A stretch of DNA of 60,000 nucleotides, from contig CAIIXF020000003.1 of assembly GCA_903813345.2 (NCBI GenBank), positions 24,135,248 through 24,195,247 of the forward strand, given 5' to 3'. Below the pieces are notes generated by a model that was not told the DNA's origin, did not search any database, and saw only the letters and a list, made by a program, of their open reading frames with translations. Positions 45,027-56,703 of the stretch are shown piece after piece; the first letter of the stretch is position 1; each line of letters starts with the position of its first letter. The stretch comes from Owenia fusiformis. Its lineage: Eukaryota > Annelida > Polychaeta > Sabellida > Oweniidae. Both the position numbers and the translations under genes were made by a program.

Positions 45027-46120
45027 TTGAACCACTGATTACTTTCATTTAAGACCTATATTTATAATGACAGGTCCCCAAGACTACAGATGTAGTAAAT
45101 AGTACACATTTTTGTTCACATTTTAATCTGCTTAGTACATTCAACATAAGGTAGACTGCTTACTGAGTTATTCAATTGTTCTTCTTTGCTCCAGATCAAT
45201 CTTGAACAATTGTTTTACGGTTTTAACACCTAGACTTCAGTGAACTCTAACTTATGAATACAACTCTCCATGACTGCATAATGCAATTACTATACACTAT
45301 AGTGATTATTCAATATCACTGAACACTTGAATGAATATATTCAAATACTACTTAGTAACCATCATTTGCCTCAGACCATAAGTAAAGTGCTCTAATTCTC
45401 AACACCTACAAAACTCTCTAATTGAGGAGTTTGCAAACTTATTCTGAATGAAAAAAAACATCTCCATAGTGAATGTACATACTGGATTAGCATACCGCAT
45501 CCACTTACTTGTAAAACTCCTTTTGAGGAGCACTCCATGAGTGACATCTATCTGTATACTGAGAGTTAGAATATTACTTTTTTCTGTACTTACATACCTA
45601 CTTTGGCTGCTTCCTTAGTTGCTATAGTAATAGTCAATAACATTGTTCCTTTAGATATCTCCATTGTATTTTTTGTTTTTTGTTGTTTTTTAATCCAAAA
45701 TGTGGGTTAAACATATAAGAGGTCCTTCAAGGTTATTGATCCATGATTCATACTGTACAATGACTTGAAATGGGAAAGGCACTTACTTGTCTTCGTGTAC
45801 ATATTACATATTTTGCAGTTTCACCCTTACTTAATCAATGAGACTCAACCACTTTTATCTCTGTAACAGCATTCCATGTATATTAACCATATTGCATAAA
45901 TGATTAACACATGTATATACATGTCATACTTGTATATTATATTATTATTCACAACATGTCTCAATCTGAAAGTCGTAAAATTTGAGTTAGAAAGGTATAG
46001 AGTGTCTCTGGTGCATGTTTGTTCTTTACAATCACTTTATTCATTAAATCCCCATGATCCCTCATGTCTTTTGATAGATTCTCCTGTCTGTGTTCCCATT
46101 CCCAACTATTTTGAACCACC
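45027..46120 (+). other. LINE inter-ORF spacer, 1.1 kb
   Basis: AT-rich and without domain. A 74-codon frame at 45900-46124 ends with a TGA that overlaps the ORF2 ATG (ATGA), an arrangement used for re-initiation in some elements. Its peptide is unremarkable, so its reality is open. Confidence 0.5.
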
Positions 46121-47176
46121 ATGAGCATTGACATCACTCAATATAGGGCAACAATAGGGACATGGTACCTTATTACAAGAACATCAATATTTACTTTTAA
46201 AAACAAATATTTTAGAATTCCAAATCAGCCAAGGCCTTGTAAATTCATAGCAATTGCATATCTTAACATAGTTTTGTACATCTTGTTAATTATAGGTGGT
46301 ATACACCCAAACCCAGGACCCATGAAGATTTTCCCAACCAATTTTTCTTTCTGTCATATCAACACCAGATCTCTAAAAAGCCACCACCAGAAAATTGATG
46401 AAATCACTTCTACTCTGTGTGTCAGCAAGCAGTTTGATGTCATTGCTCTCAGTGAAACATGGCTCAATGATAACGTTAAACCAGATGATGATGATATTTA
46501 CATTCAAAATTATCAAAGACTTATTCGTAAAGATAGAAAAAATATGCCAGGTGGTGGTGTAGCCTTTTATGTTAAAGAATCAATTCCAACTACCAGACTG
46601 TTTAATTGTGAACACAATGACCTAGAATTAATTTGGCTTAAACTCAAAATTGGACCAAAAACTGTGATCATAGGAACTTGTTATAGGCCACCTGGTATGA
46701 ATGTTCAACAAGTTGACAACTTTATTGATAATTTGACCATTTCTCTTACGTGTGTGCTCAACTTACAACCAGATTGTTTGATATTGTTAGGCGATTTTAA
46801 TGATACATGTACTATATGGGACTCGACTCACAATGATAGCGAAGTGGGAAACAAGCTTGTCAATCTCATTCATGGCTTTAACTTATTTCAGTTGATTACA
46901 AAACCTACGCGATGTGATGCTATTCTTGACCTACTGATTACTGACTCTCCTGCCTTTGTTTCACAAGAAGGGGTTGAGCCTCCACTAGCAAACCTAGATC
47001 ACAGTTACATTCATGGGGAACTTAATCTTAAACATAATGCCGCAGTAAAATATCAACGTACCATTTTTGACTATAATAACACAGATTTTATTAACCTCAA
47101 TGATCATCTATTAAGTGCACCATGGGAAATAATTTACTTCGAAAATGAACATACAAACATAGTTGTATCTAACTGA
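46121..47176 (+). pseudogene. LINE ORF2, 5' part: apurinic-type endonuclease
   Basis: 351 codons. A hydrophobic head ends in GGIHPNPGP (residues 59-67, nucleotides 46295-46321), a degenerate relative of 2A-like NPGP peptides known from some non-LTR elements; the usual acidic residues before NPGP are missing. Endonuclease motifs follow: HINTRSL, ALSETWL, GTCYRPP, LLGDFN, and LDHSYI, which carries the terminal D-H pair. The frame runs into a stop at 47176 because of a small indel near 47130-47175; the reverse transcriptase continues in another frame. Confidence 0.85.
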
Positions 47177-49541
47177 TGAATTATTTTGGACGCTCGTTGA
47201 TAGCTTCATAAATAAGAAAATAATAACTATTTCTAGTAAAGATAAACCTTGGGTAACTAAACAAATTAAACAACAAATTAACAAAAGGAACAAACTTCAC
47301 TCAAAATGGAAAAAATCAAAAAATATTGCAGACTTTTACAATTTCAAGAGAAAGCGAACTGAAGTTAATTTCTTAATTACTCAGAGCAAAAAAAATAGCA
47401 TAGAAAACTTGAAACTAAAACTGGCAGATAGAACTACTACTTCCAAAATGTACTTTAAAATTTTGAAAATGATGTATGGTCCAAAAGTTTCACAAGGCAT
47501 CCCCTCTCTAATTGAAAATAATGAAACTATTACTGATTCAAAAGAAAAGGCCAACCTATTAAACAACTTTTTTGCAGATCAAACAATTCTTCCTTCAAAC
47601 CTAAATGACCCTTTACTTCCTAACATGATATATAAAACTGATTCACACCTTAGTTCTATACAATTTGAGGATTTTCAAGTTTATGATATATTGATCCATC
47701 TTAACATATCAAAGGCAAGTGGACCTGATAATGTTTCCAATCGGATTTTGAAAGAATGTGCCCTTGGATTATCACCTAGTCTTTGTGGTATCTTCAATAA
47801 CTCTTTACAAACTGGTATATTTCCATCAGCATGGAAAGAGGCACATGTCTCACCTATTTTTAAAAAAGAAGACAGACAATCTAAATTAAACTATAGACCG
47901 ATCTCTCTTTTGTCCTGTATATCTAAAGTCTTTGAACGTTTAGTATTCAATGTATTATATAACTTTTGTAAAATAAACAATATCTTAACTCCAAGAAATT
48001 CTGGTTTTAAACCAAACGACTCTGCAATAAATCAACTGATAAACTTAGTTAACAAAATTTACAAAGGCTTGGATGATCGAAATGAAATTATGATAATCTT
48101 TTTAGATATTTCCAAGGCATTTGATAGGGTCTGGCATACTGGTTTAATTTACAAGTTAGAATCATATGGAATTTCTGGTCAACTTCTAAAATGGTTGAAA
48201 AGCTATCTTTCCGACCGCAAACAGAGAGTTGTCATAAACGGTGTTCATTCTGACTGGCGCTACATTGAAGCAGGTGTCCCTCAAGGCTCAATACTCGGAC
48301 CTCTCCTATTTCTGTTTTACATCAATGACATTGTTGAAAATAAAGATACCGACATAAACCTTTTCGCTGATGATACATCTCTACTTGAAGTGGTAAACGA
48401 CCCAATACTTAGCTCAGTTAAAATGCAACATGATATAGACCAAATAGAACAATGGGCAGAAAGATGGAAAGTTACTTTTAATGCTGCCAAGTCAAAACTT
48501 CTGATAATCTCACTTAAACAAAATAAATTTAATTATCCTGATATAAAGTTGAACAACTCTGTAATTCAAACAGTTGATCACCACACCCATTTAGGACTTA
48601 CAATACAATCAAATATGAGCTGGCATCTTCATATCAACAATATAACTAAGAAAGCAAATATGAGACTTGGCCTCCTCAAAAGGAGCTCATTTAAATACAA
48701 CTTAAATCAAAATGAACTAGAAACATTATACTTTTCAATGGTTCGATCAGTACTTGAATATGGTGACGTCCTTTATAACAATTGCCATTTATTCCAAAGT
48801 AAATCATTAGAAAACATCAAAAGAGAAGCTGCTATATTATGTTCACATGCCTATAGACATACTAAATATAATGATATTTTGAATGAACTTGGCTGGGACT
48901 CACTCAAAACCAGAAGACAATTACATATTACCACCACTTTCCATAAAATGGTTTATCAAAATGCCCCGCTTTATTTGACTGACCTCTTAACCCCTCTCTC
49001 CCAAAAGCAGACCAGATATAGCTTAAGAAACCAAAACTCTTTCAATATACCCTTCTGTAGACTTAACATTAATTACAAGTCGTTTCTTCCAAATGCCATT
49101 AGAATATGGAACAACCTGGAACAACATTTTAGGAACATTGGTTATCTCCCTCTATTTAAATATAAACTTAAACATTCTATTTGTAAAAGCAAAAATAAAC
49201 TTTACTCATTAAAAGCCAGCAAATCTGCAATTAATCATGGGAGAATCCGAATGGGTCTCAGTGCCTTAAACCATCAACGTTTCTCTTACAACCTCATAGA
49301 CTTCAAACACTGTGCTTGTGGTTTCGCACAAGAGACACCACTTCATTATTTTCTTGACTGTCCCCTCTATGTTGCCCAAAGAACTACTCTTCTCAGGGAA
49401 TTAGGGAACATAGCCACAACCAATAGACATAATCTTCTCAATTGTATAATTCATGGAAACAAAGATTCTTCATTCATTGACAACTGCACTCTATTTAATC
49501 ATGTCCAGACATTCATCAGAGACACTCAGAGATTTTTATAA
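47163..49541 (+). pseudogene. LINE ORF2, 3' part: reverse transcriptase and C-terminal domain
   Basis: 792 codons, overlapping the endonuclease frame by 14 bases in a different phase. RT motifs in order: YRPISLLSCISKVFE, FLDISKAFDRVWH, AGVPQGSILGPLLFLFYIND and FADDTSLL with the catalytic D-D pair, then VTFNAAKS and HLGLTI. Near the end HCACGFAQETPLHYFLDCPLY is spread as C-x-C ... H ... C, the zinc-knuckle-like tail of CR1/L2-type elements. All catalytic residues are present; the break upstream of this frame is the only lesion I see in ORF2. Confidence 0.88.
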
Positions 49542-49652
49542 CCATATATAAAACTGTCTAACCTATTGCATGACATCTCAAAATTTTATATGTAGACCCC
49601 TAGGGGATATAATAGTGTAAACTGTAAACCCTAGGCTAAATGATTTAAAAAA

Positions 49653-50060
49653 AACACATCCAGTGGATTAAAACATCAACAATTTCACATATAGTATACA
49701 GTTCACCATTGGAAAGCTTATGTGTACATTTGTACAGAATCAGACAGCTTGTCGCATGTAGGACACCATTGGAAAACCAACTATCTTGTGTTCCTTATCT
49801 CCTTAAAACTAATTTCACACATACAGTAGCTAAAACACGTGCTTTTAGTTGATTTCGTAGAAAAGTATTTTTCAATGTGTGAAAAGAATTTGTGTCAAAG
49901 ACTCAATGCATTGTGGAATGACCATTCCTTTCCGGCGTTGTTTCCTAAAATTAACACGTGCACTCGATGCTGCGCATCTCGTGCAAATTTTGGAAATCAA
50001 TATTTTTACCCAAAGCACCGTCCACTCATAGCGTGTTCTTGGAACAACAATTCAGTGGAT
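49653..50060 (+). repeat. Extra short array unit after the LINE
   Basis: Array sequence resumes at gtggattaaaacatcaac, loses about 135 bases between acagaatcag and acagcttgtc, and contains the tRNA-less junction near 49998. It explains why the two halves of the duplication are offset by about 0.4 kb more than the LINE length. Confidence 0.65.
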
Positions 50061-50168
50061 TAAAACATCAACAATTTCAAATACTGGTATATAGTTCACC
50101 ATTTGAAAGTCTATGTGTGCATATGTACAGAATCAAATCAAACCTCCAAGGATTAACCAACCACTGGC

Positions 50169-51714
50169 GCTGAACGTATCCCAAACATCATGCCTAGTAG
50201 CACAAAACTCACGGCACATGTATCTCTACGGGGTTTTATTAAATCCTTTATATAATTCCTTTGGTGTATTTTTTTCTAGCACGAGTAATGTCACTTTAAT
50301 CAGTATACCGATGATTCAATAAACAGGCTATAAATTAAGCACACACGTTAATCGGTGAGTGAGTAACTTTGCATATTGTAAGATTTTCAGCAGACGCCAT
50401 GTATTTCCTATGGCCTTTAAAGTAGAATTTAAGGCAAGTTATATTCATTTACACCTCCATTTTTATTTTATATAGAACATTGGTCAGATAGTATATTTGG
50501 AAGATTTGTTGGAATAAATCAGTCATTTTGTCAAATTATTTTACTTCGACGTAGCAAAGTGATAGTGATAACGTAGCAAATACCTAAGAGTAGATAGAAA
50601 CGACGTAGCAATCTCAGCTCATATAATTTGTGTGTTATCAATGTAAAGTATACTAAATAACAACATTTCCTGTATTTTTGAGGACCATTAAGGAACATTA
50701 TATAAGCTGAAAGTTATTTAGTGATGTGTCTTATTTCAGTGTGATCACACGTCTTTACTATATGGAACAAGGGCATTTTACTTGTGTCAGGCGTTGTCAG
50801 AATACAAATATTCACACTTTCGAAGAAGTAATAAATCACATTATCGTAAAACATGTACTGGTGGTAGGGGAATCACAGGGGTTGAATGAAAATCGGGACA
50901 TTTCGAATTTAACAAAATAGATATAGGCGTCATTCCTCAATCTATTAAAGAATATGGGAGGAACTCTTAGTCGACAGTAAAAACTCCACGGAGCGAGTAA
51001 CTCAAGGGTGTGTTAAATCGACTCGGGAAATGCCAAATCTACACATAATTGTAAAAGAGATGAAGAAGCAAGGGATATACGAAATTTAATAGAAGCCGTG
51101 GAATCTGCTGAGAATGGTATAATGGCAGACAGATATCTTTCTGTTAAATGTAAAGAGAATAATTTTAGACCATAATAATGAATAGAATGTTGAATAAATT
51201 GCATATGTTCCAATGTATGATTTGCTATATCCTTAATTTTATACAGCATTTATATTTACACCTGTATCTCCTACTCCAATACTAAGAATGAGTATACAGG
51301 TTTAAGAAGTCATTTATATTCGATGAATTGTTTTGAATAATATACGAGTTATATTACCTGTTCATTACAACGATGCTTTCCAACACCATGGGTCAGGGGC
51401 AGGGCCATATGGCTCTTTAATCCATTTAGCGACCTGAAATCTTTGCCACAGGAGGAACATAGGTGCAGTCTGAATTTAGAAGTTTTTTCTACAAATATAT
51501 TGAATCATATAAACCATTTTGCTTATACATAATTGCTGTATTAAAGATCTTAATACATTTTGGATACGAGAAGTAAGTGTAAGTTTACGTTACGTATGTA
51601 TTAGCAGATAGTTACGTTAATATTTCTGTAAGGAGGTCGATGCTACGTAGCAATCATTGCATTTTAGACATGGTGGATCTTGTTGTTTATTTGCGTATGG
51701 TATTAATGAAACTT
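50169..51714. mobile_element. ~1.5-kb insertion in an array unit, unidentified (copy 2)
   Basis: Almost identical to 39595-41140 at an offset of 10574; the differences I see by eye are a handful of single bases. It is a passenger of the array duplication, not an independent insertion. Confidence 0.6.
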
Positions 51715-52170
51715 TTAGGGATTTCTTATCTTTTGTAGATATTTTGCAAAGTGTGAAAAGAATTTACGTCCAAGACTCAATGATTGTGGAATGACCATTC
51801 CTTTCAGGCGTTGTTTCCTAGAATTAACAATCGATGCTGCGTATCTCGTGCAAATTTTTGAAATCAATACCTTCAAGGAATGGTCACTCCACATTGCACC
51901 AAGTCCAGGGCTTAAATCCTTAAAAACTTAATCAAAACTCCAGGAACTGAGAATAACACTGAATAAAGAGTATGCCGAAACAAAGAACCTTAAAAAAGTT
52001 GAGGGAATGAGCTTGCAGACCGACAACATTAGTAGACTTACAGTCTTTACCTGAAACTGACCAATGATGTTGTAAAACGCGGAAATTGGTGTATTCATTG
52101 AAATGTGAAACATTTTCAATCTAGCATTTTACCTCTACAATATAGCAAGCACACTTGGGACAGCATATCT

Positions 52171-52244
52171 GGCCCGGTAGCTCAGTTGGTTAGAGCGTCG
52201 TGCTAATAACGCGAATGTCGTGGGTTCGATCCCCATCCGGGCCA
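52171..52244 (+). tRNA. tRNA-Ile-AAT: tRNA-Ile(AAU) copy 4
   Basis: Identical to copy 2, of which it is the duplicate (same flanks, offset 10574). TTTT at 52249-52252. Confidence 0.97.
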
Positions 52245-52808
52245 ATACTTTTACCAAAATCACCGTCCACTCATGGGCTTGTCTGGGAACAACACACACC
52301 TAAAGCACCTTCCACTCATGGGCTGGTCTAGGAATAACACATCCAGTGGATTAAAACATCAACAATTTCACATACTAGTATACAGTTCACCATTGGAAAG
52401 TTTATGTGTACATTTGTACAGAATCAAATCAAACCTCCGAGGATTAACTATAACTCATCAAACATTAATAAATGATAAGTGATAATAAATGAAATGATAA
52501 ATGACAAATATTTTCACAGACTGGCAAAAATACGTACAGTTTTTCGTCATGATTTATAATAGCTTGTCACATCAAGGACACCATTGGAAAACTAATTACT
52601 TTGTCTTCCTTACCTCCTTTATACTAATTTCACACATAGCTCGGCAAGGTGTGCTCGATTCCAGCCAATCCGAACACAGTATTCCATATAGCTGCTGTGC
52701 ATTAGGTCCTATGTAGTTTGAAACAGATTGAAATTGATGCTTTGCCAACTTAACCTATGCAAAAAGTTTCATTGAAAAATGCATGCTTTTAGGGATTTCT
52801 TATCTATA

Positions 52809-53125
52809 TCACTGTGGCTAGTCGATCTATGTGGATGCAGTCAGGCACATGTAATGTTTCGTGAGTACCCGCCTCTGTACTTTTAGTGGTTACACGTATC
52901 TTTTAATGAGCGATAATTCATACCAATGTACAGCATTCGTCCCCATGTGCTTTTGGCCGAAATAATTAAGTAAATCGGTTCATAAATAAGCGAGAAATAA
53001 ACTCATCAATCCATGAAAATTGTTCAGCGAAAAATGCTTCTAAAAATTTAATTTCTCATAGAAACCAATGTTAAAATAATATCTAAAACATGTATGGATT
53101 GATGAGTTTATTTTCCGCTGCTATC
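52809..53125. repeat. ~0.3-kb insertion in an array unit (copy 2)
   Basis: Duplicate of 42235-42550 (offset 10574-10575). Confidence 0.6.
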
Positions 53126-53483
53126 TGTACTTCAAGAATTAACACTCGATGCTGCGAATCCGTGCAAATTTTTGAAATCAATACCTTCAAGGAATGGTCG
53201 CTCCACATCGCACCAAGTCCAGGACTTAAATCGTTAAAAATTAAATCAAAACTCCAAGGACTTAGAATAACACTAAATAAAGAGTATTTCTAAACAAAGA
53301 ACCTTAAACAAGTTGACTGAATGTTCTTGCAGACCGACAACATGAGTAGACTTACAGATTTTCCTGATACCGACCAATGATGTTGTGAAACATGGATATT
53401 CGTGTATTCATTGAAATGTGAACCATCTACAATCTAGCACTTCACCTCTACAATATAGCAAGCACACTTGGTACAGCATATCT

Positions 53484-53557
53484 GGCCCGGTAGCTCAGTT
53501 GGTTAGAGCGTCGTGCTAATAACGCGAATGTCGTGGGTTCGATCCCCATCCGGGCCA
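53484..53557 (+). tRNA. tRNA-Ile-AAT: tRNA-Ile(AAU) copy 5
   Basis: Identical to copy 3, with the same upstream unit. TTTT at 53562-53565. Confidence 0.97.
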
Positions 53558-53940
53558 ATACTTTTACCAAATCACCTTCCACTCATGGGCTTGTCTGGGA
53601 ACAACACACACCCAAAGCACCTTCCACTCATGGGCTGGTCTAGGAATAACACATCCAGTGGATTAAAACATCAACAATTTCACATACTAGCATACCGTAT
53701 ACAGTTCACCATTGGAAAGTTTATGTGTACATTTGTACAGAATCAGACCAAACCTTCAAGGATTAACTATAACTTATCTAACATAAATAAAATATGACAA
53801 ATATTTTAACAGACTGGCAAAATTACGTACAGTTTTTCGTCATGATTTATAATAGCTTGTCACATCAAGGATACCATTGGAAAACTAATTATCTTGGCTT
53901 CCTTACTGTATCTCCTTTATACTAATTTCACACATAGCTA

Positions 53941-54331
53941 GAGTCCATTTCACTGCTTCATTTCGTCAGTAGAACGGCAAATATAAGAAATTGGGAGACC
54001 ATTGTGCAATAATATATGGAAAAGTATATTCATAATGTACATGAATGACATTTGTATATCTTGGATTGCTTCTAGTTTGGCTTATAAAGTGTGTGGCCTC
54101 TTATATTTGGATGTTTCTCTGCCATGTTATTTTCAATAAGATTAACATGGCTGAAATTCTTCAAATTACAAGACGGCACAGGCTTATTGCACAAAAAACT
54201 AAAAAATCTGAAAAATACAAATGTCATTCATGTACATTATGAATATACTTTTCCATATATTATTGCACAATGGTCTCCCAATTTCTTATTTTTGCCGTTC
54301 TACTGACGAAATGAAGCAGTGAAATGGACTC
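53941..54331. mobile_element. 391-bp MITE with ~120-bp terminal inverted repeats
   Basis: The first and last ~120 bases are inverted repeats (outer words gagtccatttcactgcttc and gaagcagtgaaatggactc) with few mismatches, separated by only about 150 bases, and bordered by TA at 53939-53940 and 54332-54333. Array units without it read catagctcggcaaggtgtg across this point. Two short open frames inside are not genes. Confidence 0.92.
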
Positions 54332-54994
54332 TATGTAAGGTGTGTCGGAAATCAGCCAATCCAAACACAGTATTCCATATAACTGCTGTGCATTATATAA
54401 CCAATCACTGCATGGCCAAGGTCATTCCTTGGGCCATGTGTGGTTGTCAATGTGACAACTTGACTCTACAGATAGAAAATGATGCTTTGCCAACTTAACC
54501 CATGCAAAAATATTCATTGAAAAATACGTGCTTTTAGGGATTTCGCATCTTTTAGTTGATTTCGTAGAAAATATTTTGCAATTTGTGTCCAAGACTCAAC
54601 GCATTGTGGAATGACCGTTCCTTTCAGGCCTTGTTTCCTAGAATTAAAACTCGATGCTGCGAATCTCGTGCAAAATATGGAAATCAATACTTTCAAGGAA
54701 TGGTCACTCCACATTGCACCAAGTCCAGGGCTTAAATCCTTAAAATCTAAATCAAAACTCCAAGGACTGAGAATAACACTGAATAAAGAGTATTCCTAAA
54801 CAAAGAACCTTACAAAAGTTGACAGAATGTTATTGCAGACCGACAACATTAGTTGGCTGATAGTCTTTACCTTCTTATACCAGTATACTGACAAATGATG
54901 TTGTAGAACGCGGAAATTCGTGTATTCATTGAAACATCTTGAATCTAGCACTTCACCTCTACAATATAGCAAGCACACTTGTCTCAGCATATCT

Positions 54995-55068
54995 GGCCCG
55001 GTAGCTCAGTTGGTTAGAGCGTCGTGCTAATAACGCGAATGTCGTGGGTTCGATCCCCGATCGGGCCA
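54995..55068 (+). tRNA. tRNA-Ile-AAT: tRNA-Ile(AAU) copy 6, variant T stem, no terminator
   Basis: Same as the others up to the T loop, but the 3' end is ccccgatcgggcca in place of ccccatccgggcca. The outermost T-stem pair is lost, the next becomes G-U and the last acceptor pair becomes G-U; folding still looks possible. The flank reads aatattgttacc, so the TTTT stop found a few bases behind the other copies is missing. The next T run is near 55150. Activity uncertain. Confidence 0.8.
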
Positions 55069-55141
55069 ATATTGTTACCAAAATCACCGTCCACTTATGG
55101 GCTTGTCTTGGAACAACACACACCCAAAGCACCTTCCACTC

Positions 55142-56703
55142 AAGTAAGCATTTTTGCTTTAATTTGCAGCAAAACAGCAATATGTTGCAAACGGAATGCC
55201 TCTGTCCCAAATGAATTAGTGATTATTTTTTCTTCATTTGATTTAATTTTTAAAACTAGAAAACAAAATTCCAATGAGTGGGGTATATTTAAAAAATATA
55301 ATTCTAAGGTCAAAGGGATATGATGATACCTACTGTTAAGTTAAAGCCCGGAGTCAAAGGTGCATATTCTCATGTTAAGTCAATACACACTTGCTGCAAT
55401 CTTAATGTTGTCGGGAGAAAATTAGGAAATTGTGATGTACATTCCTAAACACCAAAATTACACATAAAAGTACTTATTATTTTCAAATATCAAATCTCAT
55501 TTCTACCGAAAACAAAAATTCTGACTCATTTTGTAACATTATGGAGTCTCTGCACTTAATGAGCCCTATCTCAGCCTATCTGGGTTCAAACTCTTAAATA
55601 TTCTCTAAAGCATAGTTTGGGATTAAATTAGTTATGGTAGACCTAAAAAGAATCCATTCTGGCCATAGGGGTACTTTTGAAATTGATTTTTATAGAATTA
55701 ATAAATGACCCCTTGAGGATGTAAGGGTTAATACCTAATTTTGCATTCACTAAAAATTCAAATGGAGGTCAGATTCACTATTAAATGTGAACCTTGAAAC
55801 AAGCCCATTTTGACTTTTGACCAGAACTTGTATTCCTATAGGACATACACATTACAGTCTATACTATAACTATAAATAACAGGACATACTAGTATACAGT
55901 CTATGAAATATGAACAACAGTGATTCGTTTATTCATCTCATTCATTTCACGAAAAGCAGTTAGTTAAATATACAGTATGCATTCAAAAATATAACTAAAA
56001 CTAAATTAAATGATAGAATACTACATGAAACAGTAAAATCATTTGAAGCTGGAATATATTATTATACAAAATGTAATCTTAAAATCATCCAGAATAAACT
56101 TTAATATTTCAATTGTTTTTTGAGTTATTGCCTGGGCAGATGAACATACTAATAGACAGACAGCTTATCTATATCCCTACTCAACTTTCTACACTTAAAC
56201 CCTTAATGGAAAATTTTAAAGAATTGAGGCCAACTATATGGCGGAGAGTTAAACCCTTTCCTTTCATTTGAGTATAAAGCTAGACTTGAAAAAGATCAGG
56301 AAAATCCCAAGCTATTTGTACTCAAACAGAATAAATTTTAGAATAGATCACAAATAGGTTTCGTTTTTTGATTCGTGCCTCAGAAAGCAAACTCAAAATG
56401 GCTGATTCCTTCAGTTTGAGTATTTTTCTGATTCAAACCCCGGAAAATTTAAAATGGCCATGTTATGTGAGGTTTCCCGATTGTTTCCTGATCTCTTTAA
56501 AGTATGGCTATATTTTACAGAAACTGAAAGAATTTTCTGCCTGCCTGCCTGCACATTGTACACTGTACATTGTCAGCATGGAATCAGTTTCCGTTGTATT
56601 TGGAGTTTTGGTGAACTCTAAAGAATTGCTTAGTATATACATAAACAACATTAATGCTTCGTGTTAACTATACATACTGTCACAAATACACATACGATAG
56701 TCA
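55142..56703. other. No gene or repeat recognised
   Basis: AT-rich flank of the tRNA array. A ~99-codon open stretch around 56368-56667 has no domain; a short cctgcctgcctgc run lies inside it. Confidence 0.45.

Larger units (their letters stand above)
43562..49652 (+). mobile_element. 6.1-kb APE-type LINE with 10-bp target duplication
   Basis: The direct repeat aacacatcca at 43552-43561 and 49653-49662 brackets the element; other array units have this word uninterrupted (ggaacaacacatccagtgg), which gives the empty site. Order: short 5' region, ORF1 (coiled coil plus L1-type RNA-binding domain), about 1.1 kb of spacer, ORF2 (endonuclease then reverse transcriptase, frameshifted once), short 3' region ending in an A run. 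No RNase H domain is seen. The closing Cys/His-rich segment and APE/RT motifs fit the CR1/L2/Crack/Daphne assemblage of aquatic animals; I cannot fix the clade. It looks young because only one break is visible. Confidence 0.93.
37810..55141 (+). repeat. Tandem array of ~1.1-1.3-kb units carrying tRNA-Ile(AAU)
   Basis: Each full unit runs: post-tRNA words (aatcaccttccactcatggg, gtggattaaaacatcaac, gtgtacatttgtacagaatc, cacagactggc), a central part (ggcaaggtgtgtcgattcc, gatgctttgccaac, gcttttagggatttc), an inverted-repeat block (tgtggaatgaccattcctt ... aaggaatggtcactccaca), cagaccgacaacat, and catatct just before the tRNA. Six tRNA copies lie in one orientation at 38831, 41597, 42909, 52171, 53484 and 54995. 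The first unit enters mid-way at about 37810 and the last breaks off at about 55141. The array is expanded by secondary insertions listed separately. Confidence 0.93.

Noticed and set aside
56368-56667. 99-codon open stretch
   Set aside because: No convincing ATG context, no domain and no splice signals.
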